Shown here: positions 28,337 through 37,778 of the stretch, one piece after another
Numbering within the stretch: the stretch's first letter is position 1
Layout: each line of letters starts with the position of its first letter
From: Streptantibioticus_C sp963761325
Lineage (GTDB): Bacteria; Actinomycetota; Actinomycetes; Streptomycetales; Streptomycetaceae
Assembly (NCBI GenBank): GCA_963761325.1
Contig: CAVXGZ010000001.1
Location: 1,240,001 to 1,304,000 of the forward strand
Length of the DNA: 64,000 bases
Reading direction: 5' to 3'
The notes under the pieces: model-generated
The model's input: only the letters and a program-made list of their open reading frames with translations
Told to the model about the DNA's origin: nothing
The model's database searches: none
Translations under genes and position numbers: made by a program

Positions 28337-29335
28337 GTGGCCGAGCTCTTCTACGACGACGACGCCGACCTGTCCATCATCCAGGGCCGCAAGGTCGCGG
28401 TCCTCGGCTACGGCAGCCAGGGCCACGCCCACGCGCTGTCGCTGCGCGACTCCGGCGTCGATGTGCGCGTCGGCCTGCCGGAGGGCTCGAAGTCGCGGGT
28501 CAAGGCCGAGGAGCAGGGCCTGCGGGTGGTCACCCCGGCCGAGGCGTCCGCCGAGGCCGACGTGATCATGATCCTGGTGCCGGACCCGATCCAGTCGAAG
28601 GTCTACGAGGAGTCCGTCAAGGGCAGCCTCAAGGACGGCGACGCCATCTTCTTCGGCCACGGGTTCAACATCCGCTACGACCTGATCAAGCCGCCGGCCG
28701 AGGTCGACGTCTGCATGGTCGCGCCGAAGGGCCCCGGCCACCTGGTGCGCCGCCAGTACGAGGAGGGCCGCGGCGTGCCGTGCATCGTGGCCGTCGAGCA
28801 GGACGCCTCCGGCAGCGCCTTCGCGCTCGCCCTCTCCTACGCCAAGGGCATCGGCGGCACCCGGGCCGGGGTCATCAAGACCACCTTCACCGAGGAGACC
28901 GAGACCGACCTGTTCGGCGAGCAGGCGGTGCTGTGCGGCGGCGCGTCCGCCCTGGTCAAGGCCGGGTTCGAGACCCTGGTCGAGGCCGGCTACCAGCCGG
29001 AGATCGCGTACTTCGAGTGCCTGCACGAGCTGAAGCTCATCGTGGACCTGATGTACGAGGGCGGCCTGGAGAAGGTGCGCTGGTCGATCTCCGAGACCGC
29101 CGAGTGGGGCGACTACGTCAGCGGCCCGCGGATCATCAACGCCGGCACCAAGGCCGAGATGAAGAAGATCCTCGGCGAGATCCAGGACGGCTCGTTCGCC
29201 CGCAACTGGATCAACGAGTACAACGCCGGCCTGCCGAAGTACAACGAGTACAAGAAGGCCGACGAGGACCACCTGCTGGAGAACACCGGCCGCAAGCTGC
29301 GCAAGCTGATGAGCTGGGTGGACGAGGAGGCGTGA
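28337..29335 (+). CDS. ilvC: ketol-acid reductoisomerase
   Basis: 332 residues, class I (short) form. The NADPH site is LGYGSQGHAHALSLRDSG (about residues 22-39). The metal-binding and catalytic acids are in the knotted domain: DLFGEQAVLCGG and YFECLHELKLIVDLMYEGG. It isomerises and reduces acetolactate or acetohydroxybutyrate to the dihydroxy acid. The GTG start at 28337 has an AAGGAG ribosome site 9-11 bases upstream. Last gene of the ilvBHC unit; dihydroxyacid dehydratase (ilvD) is not in this window. Confidence 0.97.
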   Translation: MAELFYDDDADLSIIQGRKVAVLGYGSQGHAHALSLRDSGVDVRVGLPEGSKSRVKAEEQGLRVVTPAEASAEADVIMILVPDPIQSKVYEESVKGSLKDGDAIFFGHGFNIRYDLIKPPAEVDVCMVAPKGPGHLVRRQYEEGRGVPCIVAVEQDASGSAFALALSYAKGIGGTRAGVIKTTFTEETETDLFGEQAVLCGGASALVKAGFETLVEAGYQPEIAYFECLHELKLIVDLMYEGGLEKVRWSISETAEWGDYVSGPRIINAGTKAEMKKILGEIQDGSFARNWINEYNAGLPKYNEYKKADEDHLLENTGRKLRKLMSWVDEEA

Positions 29336-29613
29336 GCCCCACGTGACGGACCGGGCCGCGCGCCGCCGCAGCCTCCGGGGGACACCCGCCCTCCCGGAGC
29401 GGTGCGGCCGGCGCCGGCCCGGCCCGGTGGGACCCCCGTATCGCCGGGTGATCCTCGCGAACGACGTAAGCGGAGGCACCCTTCGCCGATACACTTCGGC
29501 AACAAGCGCGTCAGGCTCACAGCGTCGTGCGTCTACCACGCGGCATGCCATCCCTCCCTCCCTGGAGCGGCCAGCACGGGACCGGCCGCCCACGTAGGCC
29601 AAGCGAGGATCAC

Positions 29614-31215
29614 GTGAGCACTGCTTCCCCCAAACCTGTCGTCCTGATCGCGGAAGAGCTGTCGCCGGCCACGGTCGACGCGCTCGGTCCGGACTTCGAG
29701 ATCCGGCACTGCAACGGCGCCGACCGCGCCGAACTGCTGCCCGCCATCGCCGACGTCGACGCGATCCTGGTGCGCAGCGCCACCAAGGTCGACGCCGAGG
29801 CCATCGCGGCGGCCCGCAAGCTCAAGGTCATCGCCCGGGCCGGCGTCGGCCTGGACAACGTGGACGTCTCGGCGGCCACCAAGGCCGGCGTCATGGTCGT
29901 CAACGCGCCGACGTCCAACATCGTCACCGCCGCCGAGCTCGCCTGCGGCCTGCTGATCTCCACCGCGCGCAACATCCCGCAGGCCAACGCCTCGCTCAAG
30001 CAGGGCGAGTGGAAGCGGAACAAGTACACCGGCGTGGAGCTGGCCGAGAAGACGCTCGGCGTCGTCGGCCTCGGCCGCATCGGGGTGCTGGTCGCCCAGC
30101 GGATGACGGCGTTCGGCATGAAGATCGTCGCCTACGACCCCTACGTGCAGCCGGCGCGGGCCGCGCAGATGGGCGTCAAGCTGCTCACGCTCGACGAGCT
30201 GCTGGAGGTCTCCGACTTCATCACCGTCCACCTGCCCAAGACCCCCGAGACGCTCGGCCTGATCGGCGACGAGGCGCTGCACAAGGTCAAGCCCGCGGTG
30301 CGGATCGTCAACGCCGCGCGCGGCGGCATCGTGGACGAGGAGGCGCTGGCCAGCGCGTTGAAGGAGGGCCGGGTCGCCGGCGCCGGCCTGGACGTGTTCT
30401 CCACCGAGCCGTGCACCGACTCGCCGCTCTTCCAGTTCGACTCGGTGGTGGCCACCCCGCACCTGGGCGCCTCCACCGGTGAGGCGCAGGAGAAGGCCGG
30501 CATCTCGGTGGCCCGCTCGGTGCGCCTGGCGCTCGCCGGCGAGCTGGTGCCCGACGCGGTCAACGTGCAGGGCGGCGTGATCGCCGAGGACGTGCGGCCC
30601 GGGCTGCCGCTCGCCGAGAAGCTCGGCCGGATCTTCACCGCGCTGGCCGGCGAGGTCGCCGTCCGGCTGGACGTCGAGGTCCGCGGCGAGATCACCCAGC
30701 ACGACGTCAAGGTGCTCGAACTGTCCACCCTCAAGGGGGTGTTCGAGGACGTGGTCGCCGAGACGGTCTCCTACGTCAACGCGCCGCTGTTCGCCCAGGA
30801 GCGCGGCATCGAGGTGCGGCTGACCACCAGCTCCGAGTCGCCCGAGCACCGCAACCTGGTCACCGTCTCCGGCACCCTGGCCGGCGGCGACGAGGTGTCG
30901 GTCTCCGGCACGCTCGCCGGTCCGAAGAACATCCAGAAGATCGTCGGCGTCAGCGAGTTCGACGTGGACCTGGTGCTCAACGACCACATGGCCTTCCTGC
31001 GGTACGGCGACCGGCCCGGCGTGGTCGGCACCCTCGGCCGGATCCTCGGCGAGGCCGGGATCAACATCGCCGGCATGCAGGTGGCCCGTACCGCCGAGGG
31101 CGGCGAGGCGCTGGTCGCCCTCACGGTGGACGACTCCATCCCGGCGAACGTGCTCGCCGAGATCGCCCAGGAGATCGGCGCGACCTCGGCCCGCGCGGTC
31201 AACCTGGTGGACTGA
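29614..31215 (+). CDS. serA: D-3-phosphoglycerate dehydrogenase
   Basis: 533 residues, the long actinobacterial form. The NAD-binding motif is GVVGLGRIGVLVAQR (about residues 148-162); catalytic Arg, Glu and His lie in NAARGGIVDEEAL, FSTEPC and TPHLGAST. An intervening domain typical of the M. tuberculosis enzyme and a C-terminal ACT domain (FLRYGDRPGVVGTLGRIL) follow; the ACT domain binds serine as feedback inhibitor. It starts serine synthesis from 3-phosphoglycerate. The 278-base gap after ilvC has no obvious terminator or small ORF that I could support. Start GTG 29614 has ribosome site GCGAGGA. Confidence 0.96.
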   Translation: MSTASPKPVVLIAEELSPATVDALGPDFEIRHCNGADRAELLPAIADVDAILVRSATKVDAEAIAAARKLKVIARAGVGLDNVDVSAATKAGVMVVNAPTSNIVTAAELACGLLISTARNIPQANASLKQGEWKRNKYTGVELAEKTLGVVGLGRIGVLVAQRMTAFGMKIVAYDPYVQPARAAQMGVKLLTLDELLEVSDFITVHLPKTPETLGLIGDEALHKVKPAVRIVNAARGGIVDEEALASALKEGRVAGAGLDVFSTEPCTDSPLFQFDSVVATPHLGASTGEAQEKAGISVARSVRLALAGELVPDAVNVQGGVIAEDVRPGLPLAEKLGRIFTALAGEVAVRLDVEVRGEITQHDVKVLELSTLKGVFEDVVAETVSYVNAPLFAQERGIEVRLTTSSESPEHRNLVTVSGTLAGGDEVSVSGTLAGPKNIQKIVGVSEFDVDLVLNDHMAFLRYGDRPGVVGTLGRILGEAGINIAGMQVARTAEGGEALVALTVDDSIPANVLAEIAQEIGATSARAVNLVD

Positions 31216-31234
31216 CCGCCCGTCCAGCAACCGC

Positions 31235-31275
31235 CACGGTGGCCCGCAGCGTCCAGGACGCTGCGGGCCACCGTG
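31235..31275. terminator. perfect 20-bp inverted repeat, bidirectional terminator
   Basis: Two perfectly complementary 20-base arms around a single central base (31255) lie between the convergent serA and the secreted-protein gene. The outer arm starts CACGGTGGCC and the right arm ends GGCCACCGTG. It can terminate transcription from both sides. Confidence 0.85.
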
Positions 31276-31297
31276 CGTGGGTTTCCTCGCGGGTCGG

Positions 31298-31978
31298 TCA
31301 GTTGACGAACACCTTGCCGCCGCCCTGCGTGGTGTCGGTCACCGGCGCGTACTTCGCGGTGAAGTACGCGTCGGAGAAGCACAGGCTGGAGCCGGACGAC
31401 TTGGTGAACTCCTGGTTGGTGAAGGAGATCGAGTTGTCGGTGTTGCTCGCGGAGCCGGACAGCGGGCCGCTGGTGTAGACGCACGTGGTGCTGCCCAGCA
31501 GGGTGTTGAGTACCACGGTGGTCTGGATGGGCCCGGTGCTGCCGGCCGTCACGGTGACCGGGAAGCCGCTGGAGTCGCTCACCGTGGTGGTGAACGGCAG
31601 GTTGTTCACCGTGATGCTCTGCACCCCGGTCACCCCGGTGACGTTGGAGCTGCAGCCGCTGAAGTTCTGGGTGCCCAGCGACTCGGTGGCGCTGCCCGGG
31701 GAGGCCGGGTTGGTGACGTCGGTGGCGACGAACTGCGAGGTCGTGCAGGTCACCCCGGAGGTGCCGGTGGACGAGGAGTAGAAGTTGGCGTGGGTCCCCG
31801 AGGCCAGCGGCGCCGAGAGCTGGTCGCCCACCGCCACCGGGGTGCCGCCCAGGCTGCCGACGGTCAGGACCGGGGAGGCGGCCTCGGGGTGCGCCGCGGC
31901 GGCGGCCGGCACGACGGCCGCGGCGAGCGCCAGGGCGGAGAACGCGGCGGCCAGGGTCAGGCTGGTACGAGTACGCAT
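31298..31978 (-). CDS. secreted protein of unknown function
   Basis: 226 residues with a Sec-type signal peptide (MRTRTSLTLAAAFSALALAA, likely cleavage after AAAAAHPEA region, residues 27-33). The mature part is Ser/Thr/Gly/Val-rich, probably beta-structured, and contains four Cys (in SGVTCTTSQF, NFSGCSSN, GSTTCVYTS and SSLCFSD) that could form two disulfides. I recognise no domain; similar secreted proteins of this size are common in streptomycetes and are generally annotated as hypothetical. It is transcribed toward serA and separated from it by the strong inverted repeat. Confidence 0.75.
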   Translation of the reverse strand: MRTRTSLTLAAAFSALALAAAVVPAAAAAHPEAASPVLTVGSLGGTPVAVGDQLSAPLASGTHANFYSSSTGTSGVTCTTSQFVATDVTNPASPGSATESLGTQNFSGCSSNVTGVTGVQSITVNNLPFTTTVSDSSGFPVTVTAGSTGPIQTTVVLNTLLGSTTCVYTSGPLSGSASNTDNSISFTNQEFTKSSGSSLCFSDAYFTAKYAPVTDTTQGGGKVFVN

Positions 31979-32369
31979 GTTGCCTCATTCCGTTGTCAGT
32001 TGACGGGCTGACGAGCTGACGGGCGTGGTGCGTGTGACCTGACGTGCGTGGTCGTACGTGGCGCGCAGCCGCCGCCGACCAGGACGACTTCTCCTGCGGC
32101 CAGGGGGCGGCGGCTGGTTCGTGGGCCGTACGGATGGCGGGCCGCGCCGGCGAACGGCCGTGCGGGGGGTACCGGTTGGATCGCGTGCCTGGGAGCCTCG
32201 CCGTGGAGTCCACCGTGCCGGAGCCCGGCGCCACGTGCCCGGAACGGCGGTCCGGGACGTCCGGCGGCTGCCACCGCCGGAGAACGCAACAGTCCCGAAA
32301 CATTGGAAACCTGCGAGAGTTGTAAACCCGTTGGGTATGCAGCGTCAAGCGCACGGAAAGAAGTCAGAC
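31979..32369. other. 391-base divergent intergenic region
   Basis: The region separates the secreted-protein gene and the TetR-family gene. Its part next to the TetR start (about 32288-32365) is AT-richer than the surroundings and probably holds the promoter, but I could not define convincing -35/-10 boxes. I see no RNA gene or supported ORF in it. Confidence 0.4.
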
Positions 32370-33182
32370 ATGAACGAAGTCCCGCCGCCGACGCCCCTCC
32401 TGCTGCTCCCCGGCACCCGTACCGGCCGTGACCCGGAGCGTTCCATCCCGCGCGGCCCGCGGCGCTCCTCGCCGGAGGCGGTCGCCGCCACCCAGCGCGA
32501 CCGGCTGCTCGACGGCATCGTCCACACCGTGGCGGACAAGGGCTACGCACACGCCCGGGTCAGCGACATCTGCCGGGCCGCCGGCGTCACCCGTCCGGTC
32601 TTCTACGAGCTGTTCGCGGGCAAGGAGGACGCCTTCCTCGCCGCCCACCGGCACGGCACCGCGCTGCTGCTGCGCACCATGGAGGCCTCCTTCCGCACCC
32701 GGTCGGACTGGCCGTCCGCGATGCGCGCCGGGCTGGCCACCCTGCTGGCGGTGCTCGCCGAGGCGCCAGCCTTCGCCACCATGGCCGTCGTGGAGCTGGA
32801 CGCGGTCGGCCCGGCCGGGCGCAGCGAGCGGATGCGGTTGCTGGCGCGTTTCCACACCTTCTTCAAGGCGGCGCCCGACATCCAGCTCCCCTTCCCGCGG
32901 CGGGAGTTGGTGGCCAGCGTGGTCGGCGGCACCTACACCGCGCTGTACCGCTGGGTGAACGCCGGACGCACCCGCGAACTGCCCAATCTGCTGCCGACGT
33001 TGACCTTCTACGTGCTGGCCCCCTTCCTCGGCCCGGTGGAGGCCGCCGCGGCCTGCGTGGTGCGCGAGACGGCCGCCCGCATCACCCTGCCGTGCGCCAT
33101 GCCTTCTGACGCCCCCTCAATAAACGCATCGTCAACACGCTATATTCACAACTGGGTTGACCCGGCGGCTACCCCGGGGTAA
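32370..33182 (+). CDS. TetR-family transcriptional regulator
   Basis: 270 residues. After a 30-residue Pro/Arg-rich leader, the TetR helix-turn-helix is clear: TQRDRLLDGIVHTVADKGYA then VSDICRAAGVTRPVFYELFAGKEDAF (about residues 62-87). The C-terminal ligand domain is helical and unassigned. It is followed by a DUF6230 gene (148 bases) and a DUF6114 gene; TetR genes accompany such pairs in many streptomycetes, so it probably controls them. The ATG at 32370 has a weak GGAAAGAAG ribosome site; in-frame upstream extension is Arg-rich noise. Confidence 0.85.
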   Translation: MNEVPPPTPLLLLPGTRTGRDPERSIPRGPRRSSPEAVAATQRDRLLDGIVHTVADKGYAHARVSDICRAAGVTRPVFYELFAGKEDAFLAAHRHGTALLLRTMEASFRTRSDWPSAMRAGLATLLAVLAEAPAFATMAVVELDAVGPAGRSERMRLLARFHTFFKAAPDIQLPFPRRELVASVVGGTYTALYRWVNAGRTRELPNLLPTLTFYVLAPFLGPVEAAAACVVRETAARITLPCAMPSDAPSINASSTRYIHNWVDPAATPG

Positions 33183-33329
33183 CACTGCGGTACGCGAGCG
33201 TGACGACCGGTCGGTCCTCCTCTGCCAGGGATCCGGGAGCGTCGGGGCACCACGTGAGCGAACGCTGTCCGCGCCAGGGCAACGCGCCGGAAGAGCTCGT
33301 TCAGTGACCAGCCTCATCAGGGAGTCGCC

Positions 33330-33947
33330 ATGGCATCGCCCACCCCGTCCACCCCGGAGCGCAGAGGCAGGGTGCGGCTGCGCCGCACCGCCCTCATGGG
33401 GGTGCCGGCCGCCGTCGCCGCGGCGGCCCTCGTCGTGCTCACCGCCCAGGGTGCGATAGCCGCCCAGTTCTCCATCTCGGGGATCCCCTTCACCGTCTCC
33501 GCCCACCAGCTCAAGGGCACCGGCTTCGAGCAGTACGGCGGCCTGGACAACATGGCCCCCGGCAGCCCCAACGCGGGCGACACCGGCGGCCAGGAGGTCG
33601 TCGTGGTCTCCGCGATCCGCGACGCCACGCTGCACAACCTGTGCCAGAGCGTGAACCTCGGCGGCGTCAACATGGTCATCACGGCCGGCAACGGCACCCC
33701 GGTCACCGCGCACGACCTGGTGACCGACTCCTCGGTGATCAGCGGCGACGCCTCGTTCAGCAACATCGAGATCGGCGGCGACGCCAGCACCTTCACCAAG
33801 GGCGACTCCACCGGCCCGTCCGGCGACTTCGGCCAGCAGGCGGACTCGGTGACCATCGACAACCTGCGGCAGACCAACTACGCCACCACCGCGGCCACCT
33901 TCAAGCTCCCCGGTCTGCACCTGAGCTTCAAGAGCAGGGGCTGCTGA
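33330..33947 (+). CDS. DUF6230 family membrane-anchored/secreted protein
   Basis: 205 residues. A basic N-terminus (RRGRVRLRRT) leads to one hydrophobic segment (about residues 24-45, GVPAAVAAAALVVLTAQGAIA), then a Ser/Gly/Asp-rich extracytoplasmic domain with FSISGIPFTVSAHQLKG and GLHLSFKSRGC at the end. This matches the DUF6230 group, older annotations of which say cholesterol esterase without evidence. It is followed by a DUF6114 gene only 3 bases after the stop, so the two surely work together at the membrane. Function is unknown. Confidence 0.75.
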   Translation: MASPTPSTPERRGRVRLRRTALMGVPAAVAAAALVVLTAQGAIAAQFSISGIPFTVSAHQLKGTGFEQYGGLDNMAPGSPNAGDTGGQEVVVVSAIRDATLHNLCQSVNLGGVNMVITAGNGTPVTAHDLVTDSSVISGDASFSNIEIGGDASTFTKGDSTGPSGDFGQQADSVTIDNLRQTNYATTAATFKLPGLHLSFKSRGC

Positions 33948-33950
33948 CCG

Positions 33951-34604
33951 ATGACCTCGCGCGACCCCGATCCGGCGGACGCGCCGCACGGGGAACCGGC
34001 CGCCGGCCGGCTCCCCGCCGCGTCCGCCTCCTTCGAGCAGTCCGCGGAGCGGTTCGCCCGGCTGCCCGCCGACGCCCTCCCGGCCGGCCCCGCGGAGCCG
34101 GAAACCGCGCCCGACCCGGCGCCCGGTCCGGCCGCCGCGGCGGGGACGGGGCCCGCCCCGTCCACCCGGCGCGGGGCCTGGCGGGCCTGGCGCGGCAGGC
34201 GGCCGTTCCTCGGCGGCGTGCTGATGACGCTCGGCGGGCTGGAGGTGCTGGCCACCGAGAAGGCGTCGCTCGGCGTGGTGGTGCACGTGGGCATGGAGGG
34301 ACTGTCCGGCTATCTGATCCCCACGATGCTGGTGGTCTGCGGAGTGCTGACGCTCGTCAACCCCGCGCAGCGGATGTTCTACTCCGTTCTCGGCGTGCTG
34401 CTGGCGCTCGGCAGCTGGGTCACCTCCAACCTCGGCGGGTTCTTCGTCGGCCTGCTGCTCGGCGTGGCCGGCAGCTGCCTGGCCTTCGGCTGGCTGCCCG
34501 ACCAGGAGCCCCGGGCCAGAGGGCGCGGCCGCTCCCGGCGTCCCGGGCCGGCACCGTCCGCCGGTTCCGCGGACCCGGTGGCGGGGGAGGGCGCGCCGTC
34601 CTGA
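33951..34604 (+). CDS. DUF6114 family membrane protein
   Basis: 217 residues. The first about 75 residues are disordered and Pro/Ala-rich. Then RRPFLGGVLMTLGGLEVLA begins a compact membrane domain of about four helices (residues 80-185) with the conserved-looking LIPTMLVVCGVLTLVNPAQR and FYSVLGVLLALGSW segments, closing with a basic, Pro-rich tail. It is translated 3 bases after the DUF6230 gene. The pair recurs across streptomycetes, often near TetR regulators; no biochemical role is known to me. Confidence 0.75.
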   Translation: MTSRDPDPADAPHGEPAAGRLPAASASFEQSAERFARLPADALPAGPAEPETAPDPAPGPAAAAGTGPAPSTRRGAWRAWRGRRPFLGGVLMTLGGLEVLATEKASLGVVVHVGMEGLSGYLIPTMLVVCGVLTLVNPAQRMFYSVLGVLLALGSWVTSNLGGFFVGLLLGVAGSCLAFGWLPDQEPRARGRGRSRRPGPAPSAGSADPVAGEGAPS

Positions 34605-34674
34605 CCCGTTCCCGACATGAGCACCGGCCCGCGGATGTGCGAGGCTGAATCCAGGGCCCATGCGGGAGGTGTCT

Positions 34675-36756
34675 GTGGTCTCCGCCCGACTGAGCGTGCA
34701 GCAGGTCACGATCCTGCTGTTCATGTGGATCGGTCTGACCGCGTTCCTTCAGGTCGACCTCGGGGACGACGGACTGCTGCGCTGGTCCGGCTACTCGGTG
34801 CTGACCCCGGTGGTGGCCGGCGCCCTACTGCCGTTCCGGCAGACCCTGCTGCTCGCGCTGGTCAACCTGGCGGTCTCCGGCTGCGTCTACGGGCTGGTGG
34901 TGCACTCGCTGTCCAGCGGTGCCCGGGTGGTGGTGACCTCGGCGGTGCTGGTGTCGTCGGTGCTCGCCCTGGTGGTCTGCCGGGTCCGGCTGGACCGGGA
35001 GGACCGGCTGACCCGGCTGATGGTCGCCCGGGACCGGCTGACGCTGCTGAGCCTGGCCACCACGCAGGTCGGCAGCAGCCTGGACGTGGCGCGCACCGCC
35101 CGCGAACTGGCCGACGTCTCCGTGCCGCGGTTCGCCGACTTCGCGACCGTGGACCTGTTCGACGCCGTGCTGGTCGGCGAGGAACCGCAGGCCGGTCCGT
35201 TCGAGGGTCCGGTCAGCCTGCGCAGGGTGGCGCACCGCTCGGTCGGGGACGCCGCCGAGCCGGCCGACCCGGACACCGCCGGACCGCAGGCGTACCCGGA
35301 CGTCCCGGTGCCGGCGCGCGGGCTGACCGGCGGCGAGTCGATCAGGGCGGGCCGGATCCTGCCGCCCGCCGAGGCCGTCGAATGGCTCGGCGTGCGCCCG
35401 CACGGGGCGGACGGGGCCGAGGACGGGGCGCCGTGCTCCGGCATCACCATCCCGTTGCGCACCCGGGGCGCCACGCTGGGGGTGGCCGCCTTCATCCGGC
35501 ACCGGCGCCCCGAGCCGTTCGACGCCGACGACCTGCTGCTGGCCGAGGAGATCGCGGCGCGGGCCGCCGTCTGCCTGGACAACGCGCACCGCTTCACCCG
35601 CGAGCACAACCGCTCCCTGACCCTGCAGCGCAGCCTCATGCCGCGCGGGCTGCCGAAGAACGCCGCCGTCGAGGCCGCCAGCCGCTACCTGCCGGCCGGC
35701 ACCCAGGCCGGGGTGGGCGGCGACTGGTTCGACGTGATCCCGCTGTCCGGCGCCCGGGTCGCGCTGGTCATCGGCGACGTGGTCGGCCACGGGATGCACG
35801 CCTCCGCCGCGATGGGCCGGCTGCGCGCGGCGGTGCGCACGCTGGCCGACATCGACCTGCCGCCCGACGAGCTGCTGACCCACCTCGACGACGTGGTGAC
35901 CCGGCTCGCCGTGGAGACCGAGGCCCTGCCGGACGGCGCCGTCCGGGACCGGGAGGGCGTGGCCGGCGGCGAGACCGGGGCCACCTGCCTGTACGCGGTC
36001 TACGACCCGGTCTCCCGCGGCTGCGTGGTCGCCAGGGCCGGCCACCCGCCGCCCGCGCTGGTGCGCCCCGACGGCTCGGTGGAGTTCCTCGACGTGCCGG
36101 CCGGGCCGCCGCTGGGCCTGGACAGCCTGCCCTTCGAGTCCGTCGAGTTCACCCTGCCGGAGGGCAGCCTGCTGGCCCTGTACACCAACGGCCTGGTCAC
36201 CTCCCGGGACCGTGAACTGGACGACGGGCTGCGGCAGTTGGGCCAGGCGCTGACCGGAGAGGGCCGGTCGCTGGAGACGGTGTGCGACACGGTGCTGGAG
36301 GCGCTGCTCGGCGAGCAGCAACGCGACGACATCGCCCTGCTGGTGGCCCGCACCCGCACCCTGGACGCCCAGCACGTCGTCTCCTGGGACCTGGCCCACC
36401 ACCCCGAATCGGTGGCCCGGGCCCGCGAGTTGGCCACCGCGCAGCTCACCGACTGGGGGCTGGAGGAGGTCGCGTACACCACCGAGCTGGTGGTCAGCGA
36501 GCTGGTCACCAACGCCGTCCGCTACGGCGAGGCCCCGGTCCAACTGCGCCTGATCCGGGAGAAGACGCTCATCTGCGAGGTCTCGGACGGCAGCAGCACC
36601 GCGCCGCACCTGCGTCGGGCCCGCATCCTGGACGAGGGCGGCCGGGGGCTGTTCATCGTCGCGCAGCTCACCGACCGCTGGGGCACCCGGCACGATCCGG
36701 CGGGAAAGACCATCTGGTCGGAACTCTCCCTCACCCCTCTCGATAATCTGACTTAG
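34675..36756 (+). CDS. membrane-associated SpoIIE/PP2C-type phosphatase with GAF and anti-sigma-like ATPase domains
   Basis: 693 residues from GTG 34675 (ribosome site GGGAGG, 5 bases upstream); an ATG 15 bases earlier is the alternative. Residues 1-105 contain three to four membrane segments. A GAF-like region follows (about 120-310), then the SpoIIE-type phosphatase (GVGGDWFDVIPL, IGDVVGHGMHASAAMGRLR, about 345-540) and a C-terminal HATPase_c kinase-like domain (VVSELVTNAVRYGEAPVQL, DEGGRGLFIVAQLTDRWG). Proteins of this build dephosphorylate anti-anti-sigma factors and/or bind sigma factors in partner-switching stress regulation. No partner genes are adjacent. Confidence 0.88.
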   Translation: MVSARLSVQQVTILLFMWIGLTAFLQVDLGDDGLLRWSGYSVLTPVVAGALLPFRQTLLLALVNLAVSGCVYGLVVHSLSSGARVVVTSAVLVSSVLALVVCRVRLDREDRLTRLMVARDRLTLLSLATTQVGSSLDVARTARELADVSVPRFADFATVDLFDAVLVGEEPQAGPFEGPVSLRRVAHRSVGDAAEPADPDTAGPQAYPDVPVPARGLTGGESIRAGRILPPAEAVEWLGVRPHGADGAEDGAPCSGITIPLRTRGATLGVAAFIRHRRPEPFDADDLLLAEEIAARAAVCLDNAHRFTREHNRSLTLQRSLMPRGLPKNAAVEAASRYLPAGTQAGVGGDWFDVIPLSGARVALVIGDVVGHGMHASAAMGRLRAAVRTLADIDLPPDELLTHLDDVVTRLAVETEALPDGAVRDREGVAGGETGATCLYAVYDPVSRGCVVARAGHPPPALVRPDGSVEFLDVPAGPPLGLDSLPFESVEFTLPEGSLLALYTNGLVTSRDRELDDGLRQLGQALTGEGRSLETVCDTVLEALLGEQQRDDIALLVARTRTLDAQHVVSWDLAHHPESVARARELATAQLTDWGLEEVAYTTELVVSELVTNAVRYGEAPVQLRLIREKTLICEVSDGSSTAPHLRRARILDEGGRGLFIVAQLTDRWGTRHDPAGKTIWSELSLTPLDNLT

Positions 36757-36874
36757 CCAAGTCTTTACCGCCTTCTTTATTCTTCTTTGGATTTCTGTCA
36801 CCATTGAACGGACGATGCGTCAAAACCCTTGCCGCGTCGGCCAATTCATGATGCGCAAAACCCAAGGGAGAGTA

Positions 36875-37759
36875 ATGGAGTACGGCCACGCCCTGCGAAC
36901 CGATATCGCGGACGCGCGCACCACCCCGCTCATCGGAATTTACGACATGTATTCCGCGTCCATCGCGGCCCAGCACTACGGCGGTTTCTTCGTCTCCGGA
37001 TTCGGATTCGCCGCCTCGCACTACGGGCTGCCGGACATCGGGTACATCGCGTGGCCCGACATGGTGGCCTTCGTCCAGCGGCTCCGCCTCGCCTTCCCCC
37101 GGCAGCACCTGCTGGTGGACATCGACGACGGCTACGTCGATCCCGAGGTCGCCTGCCACGTCGTGCAGCAGGTCGAGCGGGCCGGCGCCTCCGGGGTGAT
37201 CCTGGAGGACCAGAAGCGCCCGCGCCGCTGCGGCCACGCCGACGGCAAGCAGGTCCTGCCGCTGCCGGAGTACCTGGAGAAGCTCGAACTCGTGCTCGCC
37301 GCCCGCCGCGACCTGGTGGTCGTCGCGCGCACCGACGCGACGGAGGAGTCGGAGATCCTGCGCCGCGCCGCCGCCCTCGCCGAGACCGACGCGGACGTCG
37401 TCCTGGTCGACGGGGTGCGCAGCCTGGAGTGGATCCGCAAGGTGCGCGCCGTCATCGGCGACAAGCCGCTGCTGTTCAACCAGATCGCCGGGGGCAAGTC
37501 CCCGCGTATCTCCCTCACCGAACTGAGCGAACTCGGCGTGGACGTCGCCATCTACAGCACCCCCTGCCTGTTCGCCGCGCACACCGCAATCGACACCGCG
37601 CTCGCCGAATTGAAGTTCGCCGACGGCCGGCTTCCCGAACTCGGCGACGGCGGCGTGGGCGTCAAGGCGTCCACCGAACTGCTGGAGAAGAACATCAGCC
37701 GCCACCACGTCCCGATGCCGAGGGCCGCCGCGCAGGCGCCTGCCCCCGTGGCGTCCTGA
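36875..37759 (+). CDS. isocitrate lyase/PEP mutase superfamily enzyme
   Basis: 294 residues; ATG 36875 has a good AAGGGAGA ribosome site and fits the family start better than an upstream ATG. The barrel motifs are LIGIYDMYSASIAA, SGFGFAASHYG, the Mg-binding LVDIDDGYVD and LEDQKRPRRCGH. The last loop, with RRCGH, is the catalytic Cys loop of lyases (isocitrate or methylisocitrate lyase type), not the Asn-containing loop of true phosphonate-forming PEP mutases, so C-C cleavage of a substituted malate or related acid is more likely. The 118-base upstream region is strikingly AT-rich for this genome. A small secreted-protein gene follows after 19 bases. Confidence 0.8.
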   Translation: MEYGHALRTDIADARTTPLIGIYDMYSASIAAQHYGGFFVSGFGFAASHYGLPDIGYIAWPDMVAFVQRLRLAFPRQHLLVDIDDGYVDPEVACHVVQQVERAGASGVILEDQKRPRRCGHADGKQVLPLPEYLEKLELVLAARRDLVVVARTDATEESEILRRAAALAETDADVVLVDGVRSLEWIRKVRAVIGDKPLLFNQIAGGKSPRISLTELSELGVDVAIYSTPCLFAAHTAIDTALAELKFADGRLPELGDGGVGVKASTELLEKNISRHHVPMPRAAAQAPAPVAS

Positions 37760-37778
37760 GCCGGGGGAGCGTACCGCC

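Noticed and set aside
29336..29613. Small ORFs between ilvC and serA
   Set aside because: They lack ribosome sites, and their composition is that of non-coding GC-rich sequence.
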